Shown: positions 23,057-35,412, numbered from the stretch's first letter. The stretch: DNA of 64,000 bases from Hirudinaria manillensis (GCA_034509925.1 CM067529.1:11107001-11171000); one strand, 5' to 3'. Numbers and translations are program-made. The notes: generated from the sequence alone by a model not told the origin.

Positions 23057-23129
23057 CACCTCCGACGGGACTCGAACCCGCAATCCCCGGCTTAGGAGGC
23101 CGATGCCTTATCCATTAGGCCACGGAGGC
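23057..23129 (-). tRNA. tRNA-Arg(CCT)
   Basis: Unit 70; next copy 331 bp right; recombinant spacer haplotype. Confidence 0.96.
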
Positions 23130-23387
23130 GCGTTACATGGGATGCTCCGATCGTTTTACTCGATTCAGACTTCGCCAACGACTTTTCGCGTCCCGCACGA
23201 GCGAAACGTAGAGCTCACCTTTCTTGGCCTCCCTTCAAAAGAACGGCCGTCAGTCGGATCGCACGCTTCGAAAAGCGTCGTCAGAAAACCTGCAAAACGC
23301 CCTTCATTCAGCCTGGCTTTCTGCGTACGGAGCCGCAATTGCCGAGACGAACGGTCGCTCGCAATTCCTTAAAACTCCAACGCCCTA

Positions 23388-23460
23388 CACCTCCGACGGG
23401 ACTCGAACCCGCAATCCCCGGCTTAGGAGGCCGATGCCTTATCCATTAGGCCACGGAGGC
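23388..23460 (-). tRNA. tRNA-Arg(CCT)
   Basis: Unit 71; next copy 331 bp right; recombinant spacer haplotype. Confidence 0.96.
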
Positions 23461-23718
23461 GCGTTACATGGGATGCTCCGATCGTTTTACTCGATTCAGA
23501 CTTCGCCAACGACTTTTCGCGTCCCGCACGAGCGAAACGTAGAGCTCACCTTTCTTGGCCTCCCTTCAAAAGAACGGCCGTCAGTCGGATCGCACGCTTC
23601 GAAAAGCGTCGTCAGAAAACCTGCAAAACGCCCTTCATTCAGCCTGGCTTTCTGCGTACGGAGCCGCAATTGCCGAGACGAACGGTCGCTCGCAATTCCT
23701 TAAAACTCCAACGCCCTA

Positions 23719-23791
23719 CACCTCCGACGGGACTCGAACCCGCAATCCCCGGCTTAGGAGGCCGATGCCTTATCCATTAGGCCACGGAGGC
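23719..23791 (-). tRNA. tRNA-Arg(CCT)
   Basis: Unit 72; next copy 331 bp right. Confidence 0.96.
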
Positions 23792-24049
23792 GCGTTACAT
23801 GGGATGCTCCGATCGTTTTACTCGATTCAGACTTCGCCAACGACTTTTCGCGTCCCGCACGAGCGAAACGTAGAGCTCACCTTTCTTGGCCTCCCTTCAA
23901 AAGAACGGCCGTCAATCGGATCGCACGCTTCGAAAAGCGTCGTCAGAAAACCTGCAAAACGCCCTTCATTCAGCCTGGCTTTCTGCGTACGGAGCCGCAA
24001 TTGCCGAGACGAACGGTCGCTCGCAATTCCTTAAAACTCCAACGCCCTA

Positions 24050-24122
24050 CACCTCCGACGGGACTCGAACCCGCAATCCCCGGCTTAGGAGGCCGATGCC
24101 TTATCCATTAGGCCACGGAGGC
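24050..24122 (-). tRNA. tRNA-Arg(CCT)
   Basis: Unit 73; next copy 341 bp right. Confidence 0.96.
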
Positions 24123-24390
24123 GCGTTGCATGGGATGCTCCGATCGTTTTACTCGATTCAGACTTCGCCAACGACTTTTCGCGTCCCGCACGAGCGAAAC
24201 GTAGAGCTCACCTTTCTTGGCCTCCCTTCAAAAGAACGGCCGTCAGTCGGATCGCACGCTTCGAAGAGCGACGAATAGCGTCGTCAGAAAACCTGCAAAA
24301 CGCCCTTCATTCAGCCTGGCTTTCTGCGTACGGAGCCGCAATTGCCGAGACGAACGGTCGCTCGCAATTCCTTAAAACTCCAACGCCCTA

Positions 24391-24463
24391 CACCTCCGAC
24401 GGGACTCGAACCCGCAATCCCCGGCTTAGGAGGCCGATGCCTTATCCATTAGGCCACGGAGGC
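24391..24463 (-). tRNA. tRNA-Arg(CCT)
   Basis: Unit 74; next copy 331 bp right. Confidence 0.96.
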
Positions 24464-24721
24464 GCGTTACATGGGATGCTCCGATCGTTTTACTCGATTC
24501 AGACTTCGCCAACGACTTTTCGCGTCCCGCACGAGCGAAACGTAGAGCTCACCTTTCTTGGCCTCCCTTCAAAAGAACGGCCGTCAATCGGATCGCACGC
24601 TTCGAAAAGCGTCGTCAGAAAACCTGCAAAACGCCCTTCATTCAGCCTGGCTTTCTGCGTACGGAGCCGCAATTGCCGAGACGAACGGTCGCTCGCAATT
24701 CCTTAAAACTCCAACGCCCTA

Positions 24722-24794
24722 CACCTCCGACGGGACTCGAACCCGCAATCCCCGGCTTAGGAGGCCGATGCCTTATCCATTAGGCCACGGAGGC
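24722..24794 (-). tRNA. tRNA-Arg(CCT)
   Basis: Unit 75; next copy 331 bp right. Confidence 0.96.
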
Positions 24795-25052
24795 GCGTTA
24801 CATGGGATGCTCCGATCGTTTTACTCGATTCAGACTTCGCCAACGACTTTTCGCGTCCCGCACGAGCGAAACGTAGAGCTCACCTTTCTTGGCCTCCCTT
24901 CAAAAGAACGGCCGTCAATCGGATCGCACGCTTCGAAAAGCGTCGTCAGAAAACCTGCAAAACGCCCTTCATTCAGCCTGGCTTTCTGCGTACGGAGCCG
25001 CAATTGCCGAGACGAACGGTCGCTCGCAATTCCTTAAAACTCCAACGCCCTA

Positions 25053-25125
25053 CACCTCCGACGGGACTCGAACCCGCAATCCCCGGCTTAGGAGGCCGAT
25101 GCCTTATCCATTAGGCCACGGAGGC
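25053..25125 (-). tRNA. tRNA-Arg(CCT)
   Basis: Unit 76; next copy 331 bp right. Confidence 0.96.
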
Positions 25126-25383
25126 GCGTTACATGGGATGCTCCGATCGTTTTACTCGATTCAGACTTCGCCAACGACTTTTCGCGTCCCGCACGAGCGA
25201 AACGTAGAGCTCACCTTTCTTGGCCTCCCTTCAAAAGAACGGCCGTCAATCGGATCGCACGCTTCGAAAAGCGTCGTCAGAAAACCTGCAAAACGCCCTT
25301 CATTCAGCCTGGCTTTCTGCGTACGGAGCCGCAATTGCCGAGACGAACGGTCGCTCGCAATTCCTTAAAACTCCAACGCCCTA

Positions 25384-25456
25384 CACCTCCGACGGGACTC
25401 GAACCCGCAATCCCCGGCTTAGGAGGCCGATGCCTTATCCATTAGGCCACGGAGGC
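25384..25456 (-). tRNA. tRNA-Arg(CCT)
   Basis: Unit 77; next copy 341 bp right. Confidence 0.96.
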
Positions 25457-25724
25457 GCGTTACATGGGATGCTCCGATCGTTTTACTCGATTCAGACTTC
25501 GCCAACGACTTTTCGCGTCCCGCACGAGCGAAACGTAGAGCTCACCTTTCTTGGCCTCCCTTCAAAAGAACGGCCGTCAGTCGGATCGCACGCTTCGAAG
25601 AGCGACGAATAGCGTCGTCAGAAAACCTGCAAAACGCCCTTCATTCAGCCTGGCTTTCTGCGTACGGAGCCGCAATTGCCGAGACGAACGGTCGCTCGCA
25701 ATTCCTTAAAACTCCAACGCCCTA

Positions 25725-25797
25725 CACCTCCGACGGGACTCGAACCCGCAATCCCCGGCTTAGGAGGCCGATGCCTTATCCATTAGGCCACGGAGGC
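25725..25797 (-). tRNA. tRNA-Arg(CCT)
   Basis: Unit 78; next copy 331 bp right. Confidence 0.96.
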
Positions 25798-26055
25798 GCG
25801 TTACATGGGATGCTCCGATCGTTTTACTCGATTCAGACTTCGCCAACGACTTTTCGCGTCCCGCACGAGCGAAACGTAGAGCTCACCTTTCTTGGCCTCC
25901 CTTCAAAAGAACGGCCGTCAATCGGATCGCACGCTTCGAAAAGCGTCGTCAGAAAACCTGCAAAACGCCCTTCATTCAGCCTGGCTTTCTGCGTACGGAG
26001 CCGCAATTGCCGAGACGAACGGTCGCTCGCAATTCCTTAAAACTCCAACGCCCTA

Positions 26056-26128
26056 CACCTCCGACGGGACTCGAACCCGCAATCCCCGGCTTAGGAGGCC
26101 GATGCCTTATCCATTAGGCCACGGAGGC
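26056..26128 (-). tRNA. tRNA-Arg(CCT)
   Basis: Unit 79; next copy 331 bp right. Confidence 0.96.
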
Positions 26129-26386
26129 GCGTTACATGGGATGCTCCGATCGTTTTACTCGATTCAGACTTCGCCAACGACTTTTCGCGTCCCGCACGAG
26201 CGAAACGTAGAGCTCACCTTTCTTGGCCTCCCTTCAAAAGAACGGCCGTCAATCGGATCGCACGCTTCGAAAAGCGTCGTCAGAAAACCTGCAAAACGCC
26301 CTTCATTCAGCCTGGCTTTCTGCGTACGGAGCCGCAATTGCCGAGACGAACGGTCGCTCGCAATTCCTTAAAACTCCAACGCCCTA

Positions 26387-26459
26387 CACCTCCGACGGGA
26401 CTCGAACCCGCAATCCCCGGCTTAGGAGGCCGATGCCTTATCCATTAGGCCACGGAGGC
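26387..26459 (-). tRNA. tRNA-Arg(CCT)
   Basis: Unit 80; next copy 341 bp right. Confidence 0.96.
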
Positions 26460-26727
26460 GCGTTACATGGGATGCTCCGATCGTTTTACTCGATTCAGAC
26501 TTCGCCAACGACTTTTCGCGTCCCGCACGAGCGAAACGTAGAGCTCACCTTTCTTGGCCTCCCTTCAAAAGAACGGCCGTCAGTCGGATCGCACGCTTCG
26601 AAGAGCGACGAATAGCGTCGTCAGAAAACCTGCAAAACGCCCTTCATTCAGCCTGGCTTTCTGCGTACGGAGCCGCAATTGCCGAGACGAACGGTCGCTC
26701 GCAATTCCTTAAAACTCCAACGCCCTA

Positions 26728-26800
26728 CACCTCCGACGGGACTCGAACCCGCAATCCCCGGCTTAGGAGGCCGATGCCTTATCCATTAGGCCACGGAGGC
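26728..26800 (-). tRNA. tRNA-Arg(CCT)
   Basis: Unit 81; next copy 341 bp right. Confidence 0.96.
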
Positions 26801-27068
26801 GCGTTACATGGGATGCTCCGATCGTTTTACTCGATTCAGACTTCGCCAACGACTTTTCGCGTCCCGCACGAGCGAAACGTAGAGCTCACCTTTCTTGGCC
26901 TCCCTTCAAAAGAACGGCCGTCAGTCGGATCGCACGCTTCGAAGAGCGACGAATAGCGTCGTCAGAAAACCTGCAAAACGCCCTTCATTCAGCCTGGCTT
27001 TCTGCGTACGGAGCCGCAATTGCCGAGACGAACGGTCGCTCGCAATTCCTTAAAACTCCAACGCCCTA

Positions 27069-27141
27069 CACCTCCGACGGGACTCGAACCCGCAATCCCC
27101 GGCTTAGGAGGCCGATGCCTTATCCATTAGGCCACGGAGGC
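27069..27141 (-). tRNA. tRNA-Arg(CCT)
   Basis: Unit 82; next copy 330 bp right. Confidence 0.96.
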
Positions 27142-27398
27142 GCGTTACATGGGATGCTCCGATCGTTTTACTCGATTCAGACTTCGCCAACGACTTTTCG
27201 CGTCCGCACGAGCGAAACGTAGAGCTCACCTTTCTTGGCCTCCCTTCAAAAGAACGGCCGTCAATCGGATCGCACGCTTCGAAAAGCGTCGTCAGAAAAC
27301 CTGCAAAACGCCCTTCATTCAGCCTGGCTTTCTGCGTACGGAGCCGCAATTGCCGAGACGAACGGTCGCTCGCAATTCCTTAAAACTCCAACGCCCTA

Positions 27399-27471
27399 CA
27401 CCTCCGACGGGACTCGAACCCGCAATCCCCGGCTTAGGAGGCCGATGCCTTATCCATTAGGCCACGGAGGC
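27399..27471 (-). tRNA. tRNA-Arg(CCT)
   Basis: Unit 83; next copy 331 bp right. Confidence 0.96.
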
Positions 27472-27729
27472 GCGTTACATGGGATGCTCCGATCGTTTTA
27501 CTCGATTCAGACTTCGCCAACGACTTTTCGCGTCCCGCACGAGCGAAACGTAGAGCTCACCTTTCTTGGCCTCCCTTCAAAAGAACGGCCGTCAATCGGA
27601 TCGCACGCTTCGAAAAGCGTCGTCAGAAAACCTGCAAAACGCCCTTCATTCAGCCTGGCTTTCTGCGTACGGAGCCGCAATTGCCGAGACGAACGGTCGC
27701 TCGCAATTCCTTAAAACTCCAACGCCCTA

Positions 27730-27802
27730 CACCTCCGACGGGACTCGAACCCGCAATCCCCGGCTTAGGAGGCCGATGCCTTATCCATTAGGCCACGGAG
27801 GC
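27730..27802 (-). tRNA. tRNA-Arg(CCT)
   Basis: Unit 84; next copy 341 bp right. Confidence 0.96.
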
Positions 27803-28070
27803 GCGTTACATGGGATGCTCCGATCGTTTTACTCGATTCAGACTTCGCCAACGACTTTTCGCGTCCCGCACGAGCGAAACGTAGAGCTCACCTTTCTTGG
27901 CCTCCCTTCAAAAGAACGGCCGTCAGTCGGATCGCACGCTTCGAAGAGCGACGAATAGCGTCGTCAGAAAACCTGCAAAACGCCCTTCATTCAGCCTGGC
28001 TTTCTGCGTACGGAGCCGCAATTGCCGAGACGAACGGTCGCTCGCAATTCCTTAAAACTCCAACGCCCTA

Positions 28071-28143
28071 CACCTCCGACGGGACTCGAACCCGCAATCC
28101 CCGGCTTAGGAGGCCGATGCCTTATCCATTAGGCCACGGAGGC
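28071..28143 (-). tRNA. tRNA-Arg(CCT)
   Basis: Unit 85; next copy 331 bp right. Confidence 0.96.
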
Positions 28144-28401
28144 GCGTTGCATGGGATGCTCCGATCGTTTTACTCGATTCAGACTTCGCCAACGACTTTT
28201 CGCGTCCCGCACGAGCGAAACGTAGAGCTCACCTTTCTTGGCCTCCCTTCAAAAGAACGGCCGTCAATCGGATCGCACGCTTCGAAAAGCGTCGTCAGAA
28301 AACCTGCAAAACGCCCTTCATTCAGCCTGGCTTTCTGCGTACGGAGCCGCAATTGCCGAGACGAACGGTCGCTCGCAATTCCTTAAAACTCCAACGCCCT
28401 A

Positions 28402-28474
28402 CACCTCCGACGGGACTCGAACCCGCAATCCCCGGCTTAGGAGGCCGATGCCTTATCCATTAGGCCACGGAGGC
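28402..28474 (-). tRNA. tRNA-Arg(CCT)
   Basis: Unit 86; next copy 331 bp right. Confidence 0.96.
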
Positions 28475-28732
28475 GCGTTGCATGGGATGCTCCGATCGTT
28501 TTACTCGATTCAGACTTCGCCAACGACTTTTCGCGTCCCGCACGAGCGAAACGTAGAGCTCACCTTTCTTGGCCTCCCTTCAAAAGAACGGCCGTCAATC
28601 GGATCGCACGCTTCGAAAAGCGTCGTCAGAAAACCTGCAAAACGCCCTTCATTCAGCCTGGCTTTCTGCGTACGGAGCCGCAATTGCCGAGACGAACGGT
28701 CGCTCGCAATTCCTTAAAACTCCAACGCCCTA

Positions 28733-28805
28733 CACCTCCGACGGGACTCGAACCCGCAATCCCCGGCTTAGGAGGCCGATGCCTTATCCATTAGGCCACG
28801 GAGGC
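28733..28805 (-). tRNA. tRNA-Arg(CCT)
   Basis: Unit 87; next copy 330 bp right. Confidence 0.96.
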
Positions 28806-29062
28806 GCGTTACATGGGATGCTCCGATCGTTTTACTCGATTCAGACTTCGCCAACGACTTTTCGCGTCCGCACGAGCGAAACGTAGAGCTCACCTTTCTT
28901 GGCCTCCCTTCAAAAGAACGGCCGTCAATCGGATCGCACGCTTCGAAAAGCGTCGTCAGAAAACCTGCAAAACGCCCTTCATTCAGCCTGGCTTTCTGCG
29001 TACGGAGCCGCAATTGCCGAGACGAACGGTCGCTCGCAATTCCTTAAAACTCCAACGCCCTA

Positions 29063-29135
29063 CACCTCCGACGGGACTCGAACCCGCAATCCCCGGCTTA
29101 GGAGGCCGATGCCTTATCCATTAGGCCACGGAGGC
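29063..29135 (-). tRNA. tRNA-Arg(CCT)
   Basis: Unit 88; next copy 331 bp right. Confidence 0.96.
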
Positions 29136-29393
29136 GCGTTACATGGGATGCTCCGATCGTTTTACTCGATTCAGACTTCGCCAACGACTTTTCGCGTCCC
29201 GCACGAGCGAAACGTAGAGCTCACCTTTCTTGGCCTCCCTTCAAAAGAACGGCCGTCAATCGGATCGCACGCTTCGAAAAGCGTCGTCAGAAAACCTGCA
29301 AAACGCCCTTCATTCAGCCTGGCTTTCTGCGTACGGAGCCGCAATTGCCGAGACGAACGGTCGCTCGCAATTCCTTAAAACTCCAACGCCCTA

Positions 29394-29466
29394 CACCTCC
29401 GACGGGACTCGAACCCGCAATCCCCGGCTTAGGAGGCCGATGCCTTATCCATTAGGCCACGGAGGC
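29394..29466 (-). tRNA. tRNA-Arg(CCT)
   Basis: Unit 89; next copy 337 bp right. It has the 10-bp insert but a private 4-bp loss 10 bp upstream of the tRNA. Confidence 0.96.
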
Positions 29467-29730
29467 GCGTTACATTGCTTCGATCGTTTTACTCGATTCA
29501 GACTTCGCCAACGACTTTTCGCGTCCCGCACGAGCGAAACGTAGAGCTCACCTTTCTTGGCCTCCCTTCAAAAGAACGGCCGTCAGTCGGATCGCACGCT
29601 TCGAAGAGCGACGAATAGCGTCGTCAGAAAACCTGCAAAACGCCCTTCATTCAGCCTGGCTTTCTGCGTACGGAGCCGCAATTGCCGAGACGAACGGTCG
29701 CTCGCAATTCCTTAAAACTCCAACGCCCTA

Positions 29731-29803
29731 CACCTCCGACGGGACTCGAACCCGCAATCCCCGGCTTAGGAGGCCGATGCCTTATCCATTAGGCCACGGA
29801 GGC
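29731..29803 (-). tRNA. tRNA-Arg(CCT)
   Basis: Unit 90; next copy 331 bp right. Confidence 0.96.
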
Positions 29804-30061
29804 GCGTTACATGGGATGCTCCGATCGTTTTACTCGATTCAGACTTCGCCAACGACTTTTCGCGTCCCGCACGAGCGAAACGTAGAGCTCACCTTTCTTG
29901 GCCTCCCTTCAAAAGAACGGCCGTCAATCGGATCGCACGCTTCGAAAAGCGTCGTCAGAAAACCTGCAAAACGCCCTTCATTCAGCCTGGCTTTCTGCGT
30001 ACGGAGCCGCAATTGCCGAGACGAACGGTCGCTCGCAATTCCTTAAAACTCCAACGCCCTA

Positions 30062-30134
30062 CACCTCCGACGGGACTCGAACCCGCAATCCCCGGCTTAG
30101 GAGGCCGATGCCTTATCCATTAGGCCACGGAGGC
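30062..30134 (-). tRNA. tRNA-Arg(CCT)
   Basis: Unit 91; next copy 341 bp right. Confidence 0.96.
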
Positions 30135-30402
30135 GCGTTACATGGGATGCTCCGATCGTTTTACTCGATTCAGACTTCGCCAACGACTTTTCGCGTCCCG
30201 CACGAGCGAAACGTAGAGCTCACCTTTCTTGGCCTCCCTTCAAAAGAACGGCCGTCAGTCGGATCGCACGCTTCGAAGAGCGACGAATAGCGTCGTCAGA
30301 AAACCTGCAAAACGCCCTTCATTCAGCCTGGCTTTCTGCGTACGGAGCCGCAATTGCCGAGACGAACGGTCGCTCGCAATTCCTTAAAACTCCAACGCCC
30401 TA

Positions 30403-30475
30403 CACCTCCGACGGGACTCGAACCCGCAATCCCCGGCTTAGGAGGCCGATGCCTTATCCATTAGGCCACGGAGGC
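30403..30475 (-). tRNA. tRNA-Arg(CCT)
   Basis: Unit 92; next copy 331 bp right. Confidence 0.96.
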
Positions 30476-30733
30476 GCGTTACATGGGATGCTCCGATCGT
30501 TTTACTCGATTCAGACTTCGCCAACGACTTTTCGCGTCCCGCACGAGCGAAACGTAGAGCTCACCTTTCTTGGCCTCCCTTCAAAAGAACGGCCGTCAAT
30601 CGGATCGCACGCTTCGAAAAGCGTCGTCAGAAAACCTGCAAAACGCCCTTCATTCAGCCTGGCTTTCTGCGTACGGAGCCGCAATTGCCGAGACGAACGG
30701 TCGCTCGCAATTCCTTAAAACTCCAACGCCCTA

Positions 30734-30806
30734 CACCTCCGACGGGACTCGAACCCGCAATCCCCGGCTTAGGAGGCCGATGCCTTATCCATTAGGCCAC
30801 GGAGGC
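30734..30806 (-). tRNA. tRNA-Arg(CCT)
   Basis: Unit 93; next copy 330 bp right. Confidence 0.96.
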
Positions 30807-31063
30807 GCGTTGCATGGGATGCTCCGATCGTTTTACTCGATTCAGACTTCGCCAACGACTTTTCGCGTCCGCACGAGCGAAACGTAGAGCTCACCTTTCT
30901 TGGCCTCCCTTCAAAAGAACGGCCGTCAATCGGATCGCACGCTTCGAAAAGCGTCGTCAGAAAACCTGCAAAACGCCCTTCATTCAGCCTGGCTTTCTGC
31001 GTACGGAGCCGCAATTGCCGAGACGAACGGTCGCTCGCAATTCCTTAAAACTCCAACGCCCTA

Positions 31064-31136
31064 CACCTCCGACGGGACTCGAACCCGCAATCCCCGGCTT
31101 AGGAGGCCGATGCCTTATCCATTAGGCCACGGAGGC
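31064..31136 (-). tRNA. tRNA-Arg(CCT)
   Basis: Unit 94; next copy 341 bp right. Confidence 0.96.
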
Positions 31137-31404
31137 GCGTTACATGGGATGCTCCGATCGTTTTACTCGATTCAGACTTCGCCAACGACTTTTCGCGTCC
31201 CGCACGAGCGAAACGTAGAGCTCACCTTTCTTGGCCTCCCTTCAAAAGAACGGCCGTCAGTCGGATCGCACGCTTCGAAGAGCGACGAATAGCGTCGTCA
31301 GAAAACCTGCAAAACGCCCTTCATTCAGCCTGGCTTTCTGCGTACGGAGCCGCAATTGCCGAGACGAACGGTCGCTCGCAATTCCTTAAAACTCCAACGC
31401 CCTA

Positions 31405-31477
31405 CACCTCCGACGGGACTCGAACCCGCAATCCCCGGCTTAGGAGGCCGATGCCTTATCCATTAGGCCACGGAGGC
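31405..31477 (-). tRNA. tRNA-Arg(CCT)
   Basis: Unit 95; next copy 341 bp right. Confidence 0.96.
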
Positions 31478-31745
31478 GCGTTACATGGGATGCTCCGATC
31501 GTTTTACTCGATTCAGACTTCGCCAACGACTTTTCGCGTCCCGCACGAGCGAAACGTAGAGCTCACCTTTCTTGGCCTCCCTTCAAAAGAACGGCCGTCA
31601 GTCGGATCGCACGCTTCGAAGAGCGACGAATAGCGTCGTCAGAAAACCTGCAAAACGCCCTTCATTCAGCCTGGCTTTCTGCGTACGGAGCCGCAATTGC
31701 CGAGACGAACGGTCGCTCGCAATTCCTTAAAACTCCAACGCCCTA

Positions 31746-31818
31746 CACCTCCGACGGGACTCGAACCCGCAATCCCCGGCTTAGGAGGCCGATGCCTTAT
31801 CCATTAGGCCACGGAGGC
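31746..31818 (-). tRNA. tRNA-Arg(CCT)
   Basis: Unit 96; next copy 331 bp right. Confidence 0.96.
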
Positions 31819-32076
31819 GCGTTACATGGGATGCTCCGATCGTTTTACTCGATTCAGACTTCGCCAACGACTTTTCGCGTCCCGCACGAGCGAAACGTAG
31901 AGCTCACCTTTCTTGGCCTCCCTTCAAAAGAACGGCCGTCAATCGGATCGCACGCTTCGAAAAGCGTCGTCAGAAAACCTGCAAAACGCCCTTCATTCAG
32001 CCTGGCTTTCTGCGTACGGAGCCGCAATTGCCGAGACGAACGGTCGCTCGCAATTCCTTAAAACTCCAACGCCCTA

Positions 32077-32149
32077 CACCTCCGACGGGACTCGAACCCG
32101 CAATCCCCGGCTTAGGAGGCCGATGCCTTATCCATTAGGCCACGGAGGC
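32077..32149 (-). tRNA. tRNA-Arg(CCT)
   Basis: Unit 97; next copy 341 bp right. Confidence 0.96.
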
Positions 32150-32417
32150 GCGTTACATGGGATGCTCCGATCGTTTTACTCGATTCAGACTTCGCCAACG
32201 ACTTTTCGCGTCCCGCACGAGCGAAACGTAGAGCTCACCTTTCTTGGCCTCCCTTCAAAAGAACGGCCGTCAGTCGGATCGCACGCTTCGAAGAGCGACG
32301 AATAGCGTCGTCAGAAAACCTGCAAAACGCCCTTCATTCAGCCTGGCTTTCTGCGTACGGAGCCGCAATTGCCGAGACGAACGGTCGCTCGCAATTCCTT
32401 AAAACTCCAACGCCCTA

Positions 32418-32490
32418 CACCTCCGACGGGACTCGAACCCGCAATCCCCGGCTTAGGAGGCCGATGCCTTATCCATTAGGCCACGGAGGC
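32418..32490 (-). tRNA. tRNA-Arg(CCT)
   Basis: Unit 98; next copy 331 bp right. Confidence 0.96.
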
Positions 32491-32748
32491 GCGTTACATG
32501 GGATGCTCCGATCGTTTTACTCGATTCAGACTTCGCCAACGACTTTTCGCGTCCCGCACGAGCGAAACGTAGAGCTCACCTTTCTTGGCCTCCCTTCAAA
32601 AGAACGGCCGTCAATCGGATCGCACGCTTCGAAAAGCGTCGTCAGAAAACCTGCAAAACGCCCTTCATTCAGCCTGGCTTTCTGCGTACGGAGCCGCAAT
32701 TGCCGAGACGAACGGTCGCTCGCAATTCCTTAAAACTCCAACGCCCTA

Positions 32749-32821
32749 CACCTCCGACGGGACTCGAACCCGCAATCCCCGGCTTAGGAGGCCGATGCCT
32801 TATCCATTAGGCCACGGAGGC
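32749..32821 (-). tRNA. tRNA-Arg(CCT)
   Basis: Unit 99; next copy 330 bp right. Confidence 0.96.
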
Positions 32822-33078
32822 GCGTTACATGGGATGCTCCGATCGTTTTACTCGATTCAGACTTCGCCAACGACTTTTCGCGTCCGCACGAGCGAAACGT
32901 AGAGCTCACCTTTCTTGGCCTCCCTTCAAAAGAACGGCCGTCAATCGGATCGCACGCTTCGAAAAGCGTCGTCAGAAAACCTGCAAAACGCCCTTCATTC
33001 AGCCTGGCTTTCTGCGTACGGAGCCGCAATTGCCGAGACGAACGGTCGCTCGCAATTCCTTAAAACTCCAACGCCCTA

Positions 33079-33151
33079 CACCTCCGACGGGACTCGAACC
33101 CGCAATCCCCGGCTTAGGAGGCCGATGCCTTATCCATTAGGCCACGGAGGC
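33079..33151 (-). tRNA. tRNA-Arg(CCT)
   Basis: Unit 100; next copy 331 bp right. Confidence 0.96.
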
Positions 33152-33409
33152 GCGTTACATGGGATGCTCCGATCGTTTTACTCGATTCAGACTTCGCCAA
33201 CGACTTTTCGCGTCCCGCACGAGCGAAACGTAGAGCTCACCTTTCTTGGCCTCCCTTCAAAAGAACGGCCGTCAATCGGATCGCACGCTTCGAAAAGCGT
33301 CGTCAGAAAACCTGCAAAACGCCCTTCATTCAGCCTGGCTTTCTGCGTACGGAGCCGCAATTGCCGAGACGAACGGTCGCTCGCAATTCCTTAAAACTCC
33401 AACGCCCTA

Positions 33410-33482
33410 CACCTCCGACGGGACTCGAACCCGCAATCCCCGGCTTAGGAGGCCGATGCCTTATCCATTAGGCCACGGAGGC
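33410..33482 (-). tRNA. tRNA-Arg(CCT)
   Basis: Unit 101; next copy 341 bp right. Confidence 0.96.
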
Positions 33483-33750
33483 GCGTTACATGGGATGCTC
33501 CGATCGTTTTACTCGATTCAGACTTCGCCAACGACTTTTCGCGTCCCGCACGAGCGAAACGTAGAGCTCACCTTTCTTGGCCTCCCTTCAAAAGAACGGC
33601 CGTCAGTCGGATCGCACGCTTCGAAGAGCGACGAATAGCGTCGTCAGAAAACCTGCAAAACGCCCTTCATTCAGCCTGGCTTTCTGCGTACGGAGCCGCA
33701 ATTGCCGAGACGAACGGTCGCTCGCAATTCCTTAAAACTCCAACGCCCTA

Positions 33751-33823
33751 CACCTCCGACGGGACTCGAACCCGCAATCCCCGGCTTAGGAGGCCGATGC
33801 CTTATCCATTAGGCCACGGAGGC
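33751..33823 (-). tRNA. tRNA-Arg(CCT)
   Basis: Unit 102; next copy 331 bp right. Confidence 0.96.
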
Positions 33824-34081
33824 GCGTTACATGGGATGCTCCGATCGTTTTACTCGATTCAGACTTCGCCAACGACTTTTCGCGTCCCGCACGAGCGAAA
33901 CGTAGAGCTCACCTTTCTTGGCCTCCCTTCAAAAGAACGGCCGTCAATCGGATCGCACGCTTCGAAAAGCGTCGTCAGAAAACCTGCAAAACGCCCTTCA
34001 TTCAGCCTGGCTTTCTGCGTACGGAGCCGCAATTGCCGAGACGAACGGTCGCTCGCAATTCCTTAAAACTCCAACGCCCTA

Positions 34082-34154
34082 CACCTCCGACGGGACTCGA
34101 ACCCGCAATCGCCGGCTTAGGAGGCCGATGCCTTATCCATTAGGCCACGGAGGC
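34082..34154 (-). tRNA. tRNA-Arg(CCT), G44C variant
   Basis: Unit 103; next copy 330 bp right. Same variable-loop change as unit 45, about 19 kb away. Confidence 0.95.
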
Positions 34155-34411
34155 GCGTTGCATGGGATGCTCCGATCGTTTTACTCGATTCAGACTTCGC
34201 CAACGACTTTTCGCGTCCGCACGAGCGAAACGTAGAGCTCACCTTTCTTGGCCTCCCTTCAAAAGAACGGCCGTCAATCGGATCGCACGCTTCGAAAAGC
34301 GTCGTCAGAAAACCTGCAAAACGCCCTTCATTCAGCCTGGCTTTCTGCGTACGGAGCCGCAATTGCCGAGACGAACGGTCGCTCGCAATTCCTTAAAACT
34401 CCAACGCCCTA

Positions 34412-34484
34412 CACCTCCGACGGGACTCGAACCCGCAATCCCCGGCTTAGGAGGCCGATGCCTTATCCATTAGGCCACGGAGGC
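34412..34484 (-). tRNA. tRNA-Arg(CCT)
   Basis: Unit 104; next copy 330 bp right. Confidence 0.96.
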
Positions 34485-34741
34485 GCGTTGCATGGGATGC
34501 TCCGATCGTTTTACTCGATTCAGACTTCGCCAACGACTTTTCGCGTCCGCACGAGCGAAACGTAGAGCTCACCTTTCTTGGCCTCCCTTCAAAAGAACGG
34601 CCGTCAATCGGATCGCACGCTTCGAAAAGCGTCGTCAGAAAACCTGCAAAACGCCCTTCATTCAGCCTGGCTTTCTGCGTACGGAGCCGCAATTGCCGAG
34701 ACGAACGGTCGCTCGCAATTCCTTAAAACTCCAACGCCCTA

Positions 34742-34814
34742 CACCTCCGACGGGACTCGAACCCGCAATCCCCGGCTTAGGAGGCCGATGCCTTATCCAT
34801 TAGGCCACGGAGGC
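34742..34814 (-). tRNA. tRNA-Arg(CCT)
   Basis: Unit 105; next copy 330 bp right. Confidence 0.96.
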
Positions 34815-35071
34815 GCGTTACATGGGATGCTCCGATCGTTTTACTCGATTCAGACTTCGCCAACGACTTTTCGCGTCCGCACGAGCGAAACGTAGAGCTC
34901 ACCTTTCTTGGCCTCCCTTCAAAAGAACGGCCGTCAATCGGATCGCACGCTTCGAAAAGCGTCGTCAGAAAACCTGCAAAACGCCCTTCATTCAGCCTGG
35001 CTTTCTGCGTACGGAGCCGCAATTGCCGAGACGAACGGTCGCTCGCAATTCCTTAAAACTCCAACGCCCTA

Positions 35072-35144
35072 CACCTCCGACGGGACTCGAACCCGCAATC
35101 CCCGGCTTAGGAGGCCGATGCCTTATCCATTAGGCCACGGAGGC
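35072..35144 (-). tRNA. tRNA-Arg(CCT)
   Basis: Unit 106; next copy 341 bp right, from +10, -1 and a private +1 A near 35192. Confidence 0.96.
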
Positions 35145-35412
35145 GCGTTGCATGGGATGCTCCGATCGTTTTACTCGATTCAGACTTCGCCAAACGACTT
35201 TTCGCGTCCGCACGAGCGAAACGTAGAGCTCACCTTTCTTGGCCTCCCTTCAAAAGAACGGCCGTCAGTCGGATCGCACGCTTCGAAGAGCGACGAATAG
35301 CGTCGTCAGAAAACCTGCAAAACGCCCTTCATTCAGCCTGGCTTTCTGCGTACGGAGCCGCAATTGCCGAGACGAACGGTCGCTCGCAATTCCTTAAAAC
35401 TCCAACGCCCTA